From the NCBI RefSeq assembly GCF_040327995.1, contig NZ_JBEPIJ010000007.1, positions 62,001-126,000 on the forward strand: a DNA stretch of 64,000 nt, written 5' to 3'. The notes under the pieces are model-generated. The model had not been told where the DNA came from and did not search any database. It worked only from the letters and a program-made list of their open reading frames with translations. A program made the translations under genes and the position numbers. Source of the DNA: Solimonas thermocellulolyticum (GTDB lineage: Bacteria; Pseudomonadota; Gammaproteobacteria; Nevskiales; Nevskiaceae). This document shows positions 27,906 to 36,009 of this stretch, in pieces; position 1 is the stretch's first letter, and the number at the start of each line of letters is the position of its first letter.

Positions 27906-28748
27906 ATGCATGAGACGCCAGGGAGTATGGACAGCGACGTTCGCGGGCTTTACCTCGACCTACTCAAAAAGACGCTGTCGTTCAGCCTCTGGGAGGACAT
28001 CGGTCATCCGATCGAAATGAACAATCACCTGCGCCGGCTACCGTTTCGCCTGGCCGTGGCGGCGCTGTCGCGCGGTCTGCGTGTCGCCGGTCTGCAGGCC
28101 TACCGTATCGTGGACCGCAGTCGGCGCGAGGAGGGGCGGGTGTGGCCGCGCTATGCCGACACCATGATCGGGATGAAGCGGCTCGACAACTTGCAGTACT
28201 GCCTCGAACGCGTGATCGCCGATGCAGTCCCGGGCGACGTGATCGAGACCGGCGTTTGGCGCGGCGGCGCGACGATCTTCATGAAGGGATGCCTGCGTGC
28301 CTACGGCGACACCACGCGACGGGTCTTCGTCGCGGACTCCTTTCAGGGATTGCCGCCGCCCGATCCCGACAAGTACCCGGAGGATGCGGGCGATCGACAC
28401 CACACGCTCGAACACCTCGCCGTCAGTGAGGCGCAGGTGCGCGCCAACTTCGAGCGCTACGGACTGCTCGACGAGCGCGTGGTTTTTCTCAAAGGTTGGT
28501 TCAAGGACACCTTGCCGACGGCGCCGATCGAGCGCCTCGCCGTGATGCGGCTGGACGGCGACATGTACGAATCGACGATGGATGCTTTGCGGCCACTGTA
28601 TCCCAAGCTCTCGGAAGGCGGCTTTTGCATCATCGACGATTACGCCTTGCCGGGTTGCCGAAAGGCGGTGGATGAATTCAGGGCCGCGAACGGGATCACA
28701 TCGCCGATCCACAAGATCGACTGGAGCGGTGTTTACTGGCGCAAGTGA
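27906..28748 (+). CDS. TylF/macrocin O-methyltransferase-like enzyme
   Basis: A 280-residue SAM-dependent methyltransferase of the TylF (macrocin O-methyltransferase) family. Typical blocks are TMIGMKRLDNLQYCLE, GDVIETGVWRGGATIFMKG (SAM motif I), VFVADSFQGLPPPD, and VMRLDGDMYESTMDAL with the metal-binding Asp residues, then FCIIDDYALPGCRKAV. Members methylate a sugar hydroxyl, so sugar O-methylation in this glycan is likely. The start at 27906 (MHETPGSMD) is chosen; ATG at 27927 is also possible but has its GGGAG too close. It is divergent from MBOAT 2 and followed 21 bases later by the flippase gene, suggesting one transcript through to MBOAT 3. Confidence 0.88.
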   Translation: MHETPGSMDSDVRGLYLDLLKKTLSFSLWEDIGHPIEMNNHLRRLPFRLAVAALSRGLRVAGLQAYRIVDRSRREEGRVWPRYADTMIGMKRLDNLQYCLERVIADAVPGDVIETGVWRGGATIFMKGCLRAYGDTTRRVFVADSFQGLPPPDPDKYPEDAGDRHHTLEHLAVSEAQVRANFERYGLLDERVVFLKGWFKDTLPTAPIERLAVMRLDGDMYESTMDALRPLYPKLSEGGFCIIDDYALPGCRKAVDEFRAANGITSPIHKIDWSGVYWRK

Positions 28749-28769
28749 CCGTGTACTAGGGCCTTAGCA

Positions 28770-30320
28770 GTGGCTGAGTCACCGACGCGCGCCGCGGCGA
28801 ATCCGCCGCAGGCCCGCGCACTCACGCGCGGCGGACTGCTCGCGCGCAACGTCGGCTGGAACCTGCTCGGCGTGCTGCTGCCGCTCGCGGTGGCGGTGTT
28901 CGCGATCCCGGTGCTGATCCGAGATCTGGGCGAGGCGCGCTTCGGTCTGCTGTCCCTGGCCTGGGTATTCATCGGCTATTTCAACATCTTCGATTTGGGT
29001 TTCGGCCGCGCACTGACCAAAGTCGTGAGCACGCGCATCGCCGAACGTCGTCAGGCGAGCATCCCGGCGCTGGTGGCCACGGCGCTCAATTCGGTGTTGC
29101 TGCTCGCCGCCTCGACCGCGACCGTCGTCTGGCTCGCGGCCCCTTGGCTGGTCGATCACGTCATGACGATCCCGGCGGCGCTGCAGGCCGAGGCGCGTGG
29201 TGTGCTGCGCGTGCTGGCGCTGGCAATTCCTTTCGTGATCGTCGGTACGGTGCTGCGCGGTGTGCTCGAGGCCTTCCAGCGTTTCGACCTGGTCAACCTG
29301 GTGCGACTGTCCAGCGGCCTCTACCTGTTTCTCGGTCCGCTGGCGATGTTGCCATTCACGCAGGACATGGTCTGGCTGATCGGTATGCTGGCCGCCGGCA
29401 AGCTGGTCGGTACTCTGACGCTGTTGCGCCTGAGTTTACGGCTGGTGCCGGATCTGACCTCACGCTGGAGCTGGTCGGCGCCCGAGTTTCGCGCGCTGTT
29501 CGTGTTCGGCGGCTGGATCACGGCCGGCAACACGCTCGGCCCTTTGCTGACTTACACCGATCACTTCCTGATCGGCGCCCTGGTCTCGGTCGCCATGGTG
29601 GGCTTTTACATCGTGCCTTACCAGATGGTGACCAAGCTCTGGGTCGTGGTCACGGCCATCGTCGGTGTGCTGTTTCCGGCACTGAGCATCCATCTGGTCG
29701 ATGATCCGGCGCGCGCGCGACGCGTGTTCCTGACGGCGATGAAGGCGGTGGTCGTGGTCGTCGGGCCGGCGGCCTTTCTATTGACCGCCTTCGCCGGCGA
29801 GATCCTCGCACTATGGCTCGGCGCGCAGTATCGCGACATCGCCGCGCCGCTGTTGCAGTTGTTCGCCATCGGCGTGTTCATCAACAGCTTCAGTATCGTC
29901 ACGCTCGCCCTGGTACAAGCAGCCGGCCGGCCGGACTGGGTGCCCAAGCTGTTCGCAGTGGAGATGCCGGTCTACCTGCCGGGCCTGTATCTGGCGATCC
30001 AGCATGGCGGCTTGATCGGCGCCGCACTCGTGTGGCTGGCCAAGATCGTGGTCGACTTCAGCTTCCTGATCTGGGCGACGCAGCGGCTGCTGCCGCCGGC
30101 GCGCCCGAGCTTGATCGCTGCCGCCCCCGGGTTTGCCTTGTTGCTGGCCAGTTTCGCGCCGCTCTTGACGCCGCTGCCGCTCGGCGTGCGCGCGCCGTAC
30201 GCGACCCTGTGGATCGCCGCCTTCGCCTGGCTGGCCTGGCGGCGTCTGCTCGACGACACGCAGCGCAGTGTTTTGGCGAAACGGATAAGATCGCCGTGGA
30301 GGCGGAGTGTCGGCCCCTGA
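28770..30320 (+). CDS. Wzx-type oligosaccharide flippase
   Basis: A 516-residue polytopic membrane protein of the MOP exporter superfamily (Wzx/RfbX-like), expected to move undecaprenyl-linked oligosaccharide repeat units across the inner membrane. The N-terminal ARNVGWNLLGVLLPLAVAV and FGLLSLAWVFIGYFNIFDLG regions are typical, as are about twelve to fourteen hydrophobic helices and a polar C-terminal tail (TQRSVLAKRIRSPWRRSV). The start is a GTG at 28770 (MAESPTRAA). It follows the TylF-like gene by 21 bases. With Wza, Wzc and Wzy homologues in the locus it completes a Wzx/Wzy-type export system, except for the priming transferase, which is not in the window. Confidence 0.88.
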   Translation: MAESPTRAAANPPQARALTRGGLLARNVGWNLLGVLLPLAVAVFAIPVLIRDLGEARFGLLSLAWVFIGYFNIFDLGFGRALTKVVSTRIAERRQASIPALVATALNSVLLLAASTATVVWLAAPWLVDHVMTIPAALQAEARGVLRVLALAIPFVIVGTVLRGVLEAFQRFDLVNLVRLSSGLYLFLGPLAMLPFTQDMVWLIGMLAAGKLVGTLTLLRLSLRLVPDLTSRWSWSAPEFRALFVFGGWITAGNTLGPLLTYTDHFLIGALVSVAMVGFYIVPYQMVTKLWVVVTAIVGVLFPALSIHLVDDPARARRVFLTAMKAVVVVVGPAAFLLTAFAGEILALWLGAQYRDIAAPLLQLFAIGVFINSFSIVTLALVQAAGRPDWVPKLFAVEMPVYLPGLYLAIQHGGLIGAALVWLAKIVVDFSFLIWATQRLLPPARPSLIAAAPGFALLLASFAPLLTPLPLGVRAPYATLWIAAFAWLAWRRLLDDTQRSVLAKRIRSPWRRSVGP

Positions 30321-30380
30321 ACGGGGGCTGGCGCCAGAAACCATGCACCAGTGCAACTGTCCTTCACGGGAGGGGGCAAC

Positions 30381-31226
30381 GTGGATCGTCTACCCGGTGT
30401 GTTCTTCGTCGGACCGGAACGCACCGGCACGACCTGGATCCACCGCTACCTTGCGCTGCGCGGCGACGTGTGCCTGCCGACCGCGACCAAGGAGACGTTC
30501 TTCTTCGATCGGCATTTCGAGCGAGGGGTGGCGTGGTATCTGTCGCACTTTGGCAACGACCTCGACCGGCCGCTGATGGCCGAGGTGGCGCCGACCTACT
30601 TTCACCAGGCACAGGTTGGGGCCAGGATTGCCGCGCTGGTGCCGCAGGCGCACGTCGTCTGCACGCTGCGCGACCCGGTCAAACGCAGCTACTCGGCCTA
30701 TCAGCACATGCGCGCTTACGGCGCCACCAACGCGCCGCTGCAGCAAGCGGTGATCGAGCATCCGCAGATTCTCGATGCCAGCCGCTACGCCAGCCATGTC
30801 CAGCGTTTGCGCGCACAGCTCGGCGCCCAGCGCGTGCATGTGCTGTTGCTCGACGATCTGGCTGCCGACAGCGAGGCCTTTGCGCGGCGGATCTGCGAGA
30901 TCACCGGTCTGACGCCGCGCCCGCCACCCCCCGAGTTGCGGGCCGAGCGTGTCAATGCGACCGGCGCGCCGCGCCATCCGCGCCTGGCGCGCCTGGGCTT
31001 CATGATCCGCGGGCCGTTGCGCCGCGCACGCTGGTTCGGCCCCATCGCCTGGGCGCGCAGGCTGGGACTACAGCAACTATTCTTCGGCGTGCGCGAATCC
31101 GGCGGCGAGCCCACGGCGGAAGATCTGCACTTTCTGCGACGGCAGCTCGCCGGCGAGGTGGAACGCATCGAGGCGCTCCTCGGGCGAGCGCTGCCGCAGT
31201 GGCATGCACAGGGCGACGGCAGCTAG
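30381..31226 (+). CDS. PAPS-dependent sulfotransferase 1
   Basis: A 281-residue sulfotransferase. The 5'-phosphosulfate-binding loop is FFVGPERTGTTWIHRYL near residues 8-24. The 3'-phosphate-binding element is VCTLRDPVKRSYSAYQHM around residues 93-110. Such enzymes transfer sulfate from PAPS to a hydroxyl of a sugar or lipid in the cytoplasm. The GTG at 30381 is chosen because a GGGAGGGGG ribosome site lies 4-5 bases upstream, stronger than that of the in-frame GTG at 30351. Located between the flippase and MBOAT 3 on the same strand, it probably sulfates a repeat-unit sugar. No sulfate activation genes (cysDNC) are in the window. Confidence 0.87.
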   Translation: MDRLPGVFFVGPERTGTTWIHRYLALRGDVCLPTATKETFFFDRHFERGVAWYLSHFGNDLDRPLMAEVAPTYFHQAQVGARIAALVPQAHVVCTLRDPVKRSYSAYQHMRAYGATNAPLQQAVIEHPQILDASRYASHVQRLRAQLGAQRVHVLLLDDLAADSEAFARRICEITGLTPRPPPPELRAERVNATGAPRHPRLARLGFMIRGPLRRARWFGPIAWARRLGLQQLFFGVRESGGEPTAEDLHFLRRQLAGEVERIEALLGRALPQWHAQGDGS

Positions 31227-31261
31227 CGCGGCAGGTCCATCCCAGGCCCTGGCGTTGAGCG

Positions 31262-32752
31262 ATGCTGTTCAACTCCTTCGAGTTCATCTGCATATTCCTG
31301 CCCGCGACCCTGGCCGGGTTCTTTCTGCTCGGCTGGCGCCAGTTGCCGCGCTTGGCGGTGGCCTGGCTGGTGCTGGCCTCGCTGTTCTACTACGCGTGGT
31401 GGTCGCCCTGGCAGATCGGGGTGCTCGCCGCGTCGATCTTTGGCAATTTCTTTCTGGCGCGCCGGGTCGCGGTCGGAACGCGGCGCAAGGTCTGGCTGGT
31501 CGCCGGCATCAGTGCGAATCTCGCGCTGCTGCTGTTCTTCAAGTACGCCAATCCGGCTTACGGTCTGGTCGATCGCTGGTTGGACCTCGGCTGGAACTGG
31601 CACCACGTGATCATGCCGTTGGGGCTGTCGTTCTACACCTTCCAGCAGATCGCCTACCTCGTCGACGCCTACCGGACGTGCGAGCGCGAAGGCAGTTTTA
31701 TGAACTATTGCCTGTTCGTGACCTTCTTCCCGCAGCTGATCATCGGGCCGATCGTCCACCATCGTGAGATGCTGCCGCAGTTTGCGGACGACCGTGTGTT
31801 CCGCCCGAGCCTGGCCAACTTCAACGCCGGCCTGCCGATTTTCTTCCTCGGCCTGTTCAAGAAGGTGGCGATCGCCGATCCGCTGGGTCGTTACATCGAC
31901 CCGGCTTTCGCCGCCTCCGCCGCCGGCGAGTCGCTGACGCTGTTCGAGGCCTGGGCGGCGGCGCTCGGTTATACCTTCCAGCTGTACTTCGACTTCTCTG
32001 GATATGCGGACATGTCGATCGGCATCGCCCGCCTGTTCGGCATCCAGTTGCCGCACAACTTCGACTCGCCCTACCAATCCCGCAGCATGGCCGAGCTGTG
32101 GCGGCGCTGGCACATGACCTTGATGCGCTTCATGCGCGATTACGTTTACATCCCGCTCGGTGGCAACCGGCTCGGTGCGAGGCGCCAGCAGGTCAATCTG
32201 CTGATCACGATGATCTTGTGCGGGCTCTGGCACGGCGATGGCGCGGGCTGGACATTCTTTGTCTTCGGACTGCTGCACGGCGTCGTGCTGATCGTCAACA
32301 ATCAGTGGACGCGTTGGCGCGAGGCCAACGGCATCGAACTGGGGCGCTGGTGGGACGACGGTGTCGCGCGCATGCTGACCTTCCTGACTTGGTGTTTCGG
32401 CCTCGTACTGTTCAGGGCGCACACCGTTGGCAGCGCGACGGACATTTGGAAAGGCATGCTCGGTCTCAACGGCGCCGCGCTGCCGGATCAGCTGCTCGCG
32501 TTGCTGCCGTTCCTCCAGGGCTGGGTCGAGCCGCTGCGGCACATGCCCAATCTGGCCAAAGGCACGGTCCTTGGGCTGACCGAGTTCGTGGCGCTGTTGC
32601 TGTTGTCGGCGTGGCTCGCCTTTTTCTGCCGCAATCTGCATCGGCTCTCGGCGCGGCAGCGCGTGGTGCTGCTGGTGCCGACCTTTGCGTTCGCGATCCA
32701 GGGCGCGCTCTTTGCCGGGGTGCCGGCACAGTTCCTGTACTTTCAGTTTTGA
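31262..32752 (+). CDS. MBOAT family O-acyltransferase 3 (AlgI-like)
   Basis: A 496-residue membrane O-acyltransferase, the most divergent of the three copies. Shared blocks are SFYTFQQIAYLVDAYR, FFPQLIIGPIVHHREML, LWRRWHMTLMRFMRDYVYIP and the C-terminal FLYFQF. The catalytic His is at about residue 324 in GLWHGDGAGW, where three residues (Asp-Gly-Ala region) are inserted compared with WHGAGW in copies 1 and 2; the second His is in GLLHG. The start at 31262 is MLFNSFEF. It is followed after three bases by SGNH partner 3 and preceded by sulfotransferase 1, all on the plus strand. The insertion next to the active site could reflect a different acyl donor or acceptor; this is inference. Confidence 0.92.
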   Translation: MLFNSFEFICIFLPATLAGFFLLGWRQLPRLAVAWLVLASLFYYAWWSPWQIGVLAASIFGNFFLARRVAVGTRRKVWLVAGISANLALLLFFKYANPAYGLVDRWLDLGWNWHHVIMPLGLSFYTFQQIAYLVDAYRTCEREGSFMNYCLFVTFFPQLIIGPIVHHREMLPQFADDRVFRPSLANFNAGLPIFFLGLFKKVAIADPLGRYIDPAFAASAAGESLTLFEAWAAALGYTFQLYFDFSGYADMSIGIARLFGIQLPHNFDSPYQSRSMAELWRRWHMTLMRFMRDYVYIPLGGNRLGARRQQVNLLITMILCGLWHGDGAGWTFFVFGLLHGVVLIVNNQWTRWREANGIELGRWWDDGVARMLTFLTWCFGLVLFRAHTVGSATDIWKGMLGLNGAALPDQLLALLPFLQGWVEPLRHMPNLAKGTVLGLTEFVALLLLSAWLAFFCRNLHRLSARQRVVLLVPTFAFAIQGALFAGVPAQFLYFQF

Positions 32753-32755
32753 GTC

Positions 32756-33787
32756 ATGGCGCTGACGATCACCACCACTGCCGCCGGCCCGCGTCACGCG
32801 CTCGCGATCGCGATGGCGATGCTGGCATCGGTGGCTTTGTATGCGCTGCTGTTTGGCTGGGTTCTGCACAAGCCCTTGTCGGTCGGCACCATTGCCGACT
32901 ATTTCTCGATCAAGACGGCGCGTGCGGCGGCCTTGCCGTCGCCGAAGCTGGTGTTTTTCGGCGGGAGCAATGTGCGGTTTGGCCTTAGCTGCGAACTCGC
33001 CGAGCGGCAGACCGGCGTACCTTGCGTGAATGCCGGATTCCTTGCCGACGTCGGCATCGATCTGATGGCGGAGAAGTTCACGCCGCTGCTGCATGCGGGC
33101 GATGTGGTCTATATCCCGCTCGCTTACGAGCAATACCTTTGGGACCGCGATTTCGTCGTCACGCAGCGCGATGCCGCTTATCTGTTTGCATACGACCGTG
33201 CGACGCTGCGACGCATGCCGATGGTGCGGCAGCTACACGCTCTGTTTCACTTCGACCTGCCGTATCTGGCTTCGGCCATCGCCGAGAACGTCCTGGCCAA
33301 GACAGGCTTGCGGCGACAGGCTGGCGCCACGCGTGTCTTTGGCGCCGGCAATCTGAACGCGTGGGGGGACGAGACGGGGCACACTGCCGAACAGGGCCGC
33401 GTGTTCGAGGCGCTGATCGCGGCGACGGCGTGGAAGCTGCCGCCGCTCGAAGACTTCACGCCGGAGCGATACTTCTACACCCAGGTGCTGGAACACTTCA
33501 TCGCCAGCCTGCGTGCACGGGGGGTCGTGGTCGTCGGCGGGCTGGTACAGGTGGCCGACGACGTGGTCATCGATCCACGCATGATCGAGCGGGTGCGTGC
33601 GATCTACGAGCGCAACGGTGCGGGTTTCATCGAGTTGCCCAACCGCTCGCAGTATCCGCGAAGCTGCTTCTTCGACAGCGTGTACCACCTCAACGAGGAA
33701 TGTCAGCGCCGACACACGGCCGAGCTGCTCCAGGCGCTTTCGCCTTACTTGCCCTCAACCGACCAAGCTGGTGCGCAGCGCCGGTAG
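32756..33787 (+). CDS. SGNH-like acyltransferase partner 3
   Basis: A 343-residue protein with one N-terminal membrane segment (IAMAMLASVALYALLFGWVL) and a periplasmic SGNH-like domain. Its first block is KLVFFGGSNVRFGLSC, with Ser preceded by Gly-Gly. The last block is SCFFDSVYHLNEECQRRH, the Asp/His end of the family. The central part resembles uncharacterised proteins that accompany MBOAT genes. It begins three bases after the MBOAT 3 stop, forming the third cassette. Its last 33 bases overlap the convergent sulfotransferase 2 gene. Function as the periplasmic half of an acylation pair is inferred from context and the catalytic blocks. Confidence 0.8.
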   Translation: MALTITTTAAGPRHALAIAMAMLASVALYALLFGWVLHKPLSVGTIADYFSIKTARAAALPSPKLVFFGGSNVRFGLSCELAERQTGVPCVNAGFLADVGIDLMAEKFTPLLHAGDVVYIPLAYEQYLWDRDFVVTQRDAAYLFAYDRATLRRMPMVRQLHALFHFDLPYLASAIAENVLAKTGLRRQAGATRVFGAGNLNAWGDETGHTAEQGRVFEALIAATAWKLPPLEDFTPERYFYTQVLEHFIASLRARGVVVVGGLVQVADDVVIDPRMIERVRAIYERNGAGFIELPNRSQYPRSCFFDSVYHLNEECQRRHTAELLQALSPYLPSTDQAGAQRR

Positions 33788-34651
33788 CGCGCGACCAAGC
33801 AGGCGTTCGAGCGCGTCGAGTTCGGGCGCATAGAGCGCGCTGAGCCAGGCGATCGCCTCGCGGTCGGCCGGCGGTTTGGCGTCGCGCCGCAGCAGCAGGT
33901 GATCGCGCACACTGCGACGCAGACGAGCGGGGATCATGTGCTGTGCCGCCTGCCGCAACCAGGCCTGACGCATCAGGCCGCCGGCCAGGGCGTTGCGAGG
34001 CCGCGCGTAGGGATTGAGCGGCTCGCTGGTGTCGATCGCGCTCATCGGTGCCGGGTCGATGCCGAGGAAGGTGGCGAGATCGACGAGCACCGCTTGCGGT
34101 CGCGACCGCAACTCATCGAACAGGTAGACGCGGATCTGAGGGGCCGGAAACGCCTCGTAAAAACGCGCGAGCTGGCGCGCGTAGAAACCCAACTCGACGT
34201 ACAGATGTCCCTTGCCGCCCCAGCGCTTACCGGGGAGCGCGTAGTCGTCGCGAAAGGCCTTCAGCGGGGCCTGCGTCTGTAAGCCTTCGCGCACGTCCAT
34301 CCAATAGTGCGAGAACGCCCGCTGCACCGGATCTCGCAGCAGCACGATGATTCGTGCATGCGGTACCCGCGCGCGGATGCGCGCCGCAGCCTGCGGATCC
34401 CACAGATACGATGGACTGGCCTCGCCGACCACCGGCCGGTCCCCCGCCTTGGCGAACAGGGCCTGATATGCGCGCTCGTCGGCGTAGCGCCGCATCATGT
34501 GCGACTTGTTCGGATCGATCGTGATGTCGGCGAAGTGATGCGGTTCCTTCCAGGCCGACATGAAGACTTGCGGATGCTGGCCCAGATAGTGGTGCAGCGA
34601 GGTCGTGCCGGCTTTGGCGGCGCCGACGATGAAGGTGTTGGGAAAACTCAC
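33755..34651 (-). CDS. PAPS-dependent sulfotransferase 2
   Basis: A 298-residue sulfotransferase with the phosphosulfate loop FIVGAAKAGTTSLHHYL near residues 6-22 and the 3'-phosphate element IIVLLRDPVQRAFSHYWMD. GHLYVELGFYARQLARFYE is a further family block. It is of the heparan-sulfate-type Sulfotransfer fold and differs clearly from sulfotransferase 1, so the two probably modify different positions. The start is a GTG at 34651 that overlaps the stop of the upstream acyltransferase gene (GTGA), which couples the two. Its 3' end overlaps the SGNH 3 gene by 33 bases. Substrate is inferred to be the glycan made by this locus. Confidence 0.87.
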   Translation of the reverse strand: MSFPNTFIVGAAKAGTTSLHHYLGQHPQVFMSAWKEPHHFADITIDPNKSHMMRRYADERAYQALFAKAGDRPVVGEASPSYLWDPQAAARIRARVPHARIIVLLRDPVQRAFSHYWMDVREGLQTQAPLKAFRDDYALPGKRWGGKGHLYVELGFYARQLARFYEAFPAPQIRVYLFDELRSRPQAVLVDLATFLGIDPAPMSAIDTSEPLNPYARPRNALAGGLMRQAWLRQAAQHMIPARLRRSVRDHLLLRRDAKPPADREAIAWLSALYAPELDALERLLGRALPALRTSLVG

Positions 34652-35736
34652 GAAGCGACGCTGGCGGCGGTGCGCTGCTGGTTGAGACGCCGGTGCAAGA
34701 TCCGTCCAGCGGCCGCCTCGAACAGCCGGTAGCTGATCCACGACACCAGCAATGCGGGCGGCAGGCTCAGCAGCGCAAACGACAAGGTGGCCATCGCGTC
34801 CCCCTGTTCGGGCGCGACGTAGTGGAGGACGATGCGCTTGGTGAAAAACATGACCGGCGTATGCCACAAATAGAAGCTGTAACTGATCGTGCCGAGGAAT
34901 TGGAGCGCGCCGCTGCGCAGGAAGATGCCAAACGGTCCCGCGCCGGCGACGACGCCGTTGAAGAACAGTAGACCGAGCACGAAGCTCAGCAGCAGCATTG
35001 CCGCAAAGCCCACGCTCAGGTCGGCTTCGGCGCGATGGTAGTGCACGATGACGAGATGCCAGACGGCCAGCAATGCAATCAGCGCGGTGAACGGAACGTG
35101 CACGCGCGCAAGGCCCAGCAGTAATGCGTCCCGATACAGATAGATCAGTGCGCCGGCGTAGAAGAAGATGACGCCCGGATACTGCGGGAACAGCAGCAGA
35201 CCGGCGCCGGCGCAGACCGCGACCGCCAGTTCTTGCCGGCCGCTGCGCTTGAGTGCGAACGCCAGCGCCGCAGTCAGGTAGAACGCGGCTTCGAACGAGA
35301 GCGACCACGCCACGCCAAGGATCGGCGGCATGTCGAAGACCCCGGGCAGGAACAGCAGATTGGCGAGCACCTGCAGTGGCCAGATCAAGGGATCGGTGTC
35401 GGCAAACAGCTTGGCGCGCGTCAGCATGCCCATCGCGATCAATGGCAGCAGCACGGCGAGGAAGGCCGGGTAGATACGGATCGCGCGGTCGGCCAGAAAG
35501 CGTCGCACCTGCCCCTTGCGCGTGAGGCTTTCGGTGATCAGATAGCCGCTGATCATGAAGAACACGTCGACGCCATAGCGCCCGGCGTGCAGCAGCCAGG
35601 CGAGCAGCGGATGCCAGTGTTCTGGATAAAAGCCGGCTTCGAGGGCGCCCGCGTACACATGGCACCAGAACACCATGAACGCGGCCAGTCCGCGCAGTCC
35701 GTGGATGTTGGGATTGAATTCGCGTGCGACGGACAT
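34648..35736 (-). CDS. Acyltransferase family 3 protein (OafA/YrhL-like)
   Basis: A 362-residue integral membrane acyltransferase of family 3, which O-acetylates surface sugars using acetyl-CoA from the cytoplasm. The first block, NIHGLRGLAAFMVFWCHVY, carries the conserved Arg and His of the family. YGVDVFFMISGYLITESL is the second signature. About ten hydrophobic helices follow. It lacks the C-terminal SGNH domain found in some OafA proteins. The start at 35736 (MSVAREFNP) is placed just before the conserved block. It is coupled by a 4-base overlap to sulfotransferase 2. This is a fourth, mechanistically different O-acylation enzyme in the locus. Confidence 0.9.
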   Translation of the reverse strand: MSVAREFNPNIHGLRGLAAFMVFWCHVYAGALEAGFYPEHWHPLLAWLLHAGRYGVDVFFMISGYLITESLTRKGQVRRFLADRAIRIYPAFLAVLLPLIAMGMLTRAKLFADTDPLIWPLQVLANLLFLPGVFDMPPILGVAWSLSFEAAFYLTAALAFALKRSGRQELAVAVCAGAGLLLFPQYPGVIFFYAGALIYLYRDALLLGLARVHVPFTALIALLAVWHLVIVHYHRAEADLSVGFAAMLLLSFVLGLLFFNGVVAGAGPFGIFLRSGALQFLGTISYSFYLWHTPVMFFTKRIVLHYVAPEQGDAMATLSFALLSLPPALLVSWISYRLFEAAAGRILHRRLNQQRTAASVAS

Positions 35737-36009
35737 GGAGCGCTTGCGTAAGGGGCGTTGGCCAACCCTAGCACCGTGTGGTCTGATACAAAAGTCGCTC
35801 CGCTCGGCGATCGTGCGCGCCATGAACCATCCGGATGCGATCGGTTCCGTTCGTGCAAGCGGATTCGCAGCGACGCGTCGTCTCCAAGACGGCAGTGCCT
35901 GCGTTAGGCTTGGGCCTTCGCGCCGGTGATGACGCGCACCGACGGGCGCCGGACCGCGGCGCCGCGCTCGTGCGCGGCTCGCGACCATCCTTTCCTGCCG
36001 GAGCCGCAC

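Noticed and set aside
31223..33133. Minus-strand open frame of over 600 codons opposite MBOAT 3 and SGNH 3
   Set aside because: It is rich in Arg, Gln and His, has no recognisable domain, and is opposite two genes with clear conserved motifs.
21438..33787. Alginate biosynthesis cluster
   Set aside because: AlgI/AlgJ-like proteins are present, but there is no AlgD, Alg8, Alg44, AlgG or AlgK homologue in the window; the acylation modules belong to a Wzx/Wzy-type locus.
35737..36009. Possible small gene or strong promoter in the largest intergenic gap
   Set aside because: Short frames present lack ribosome sites and motifs, and promoter hexamers are poor; nothing supportable was found.
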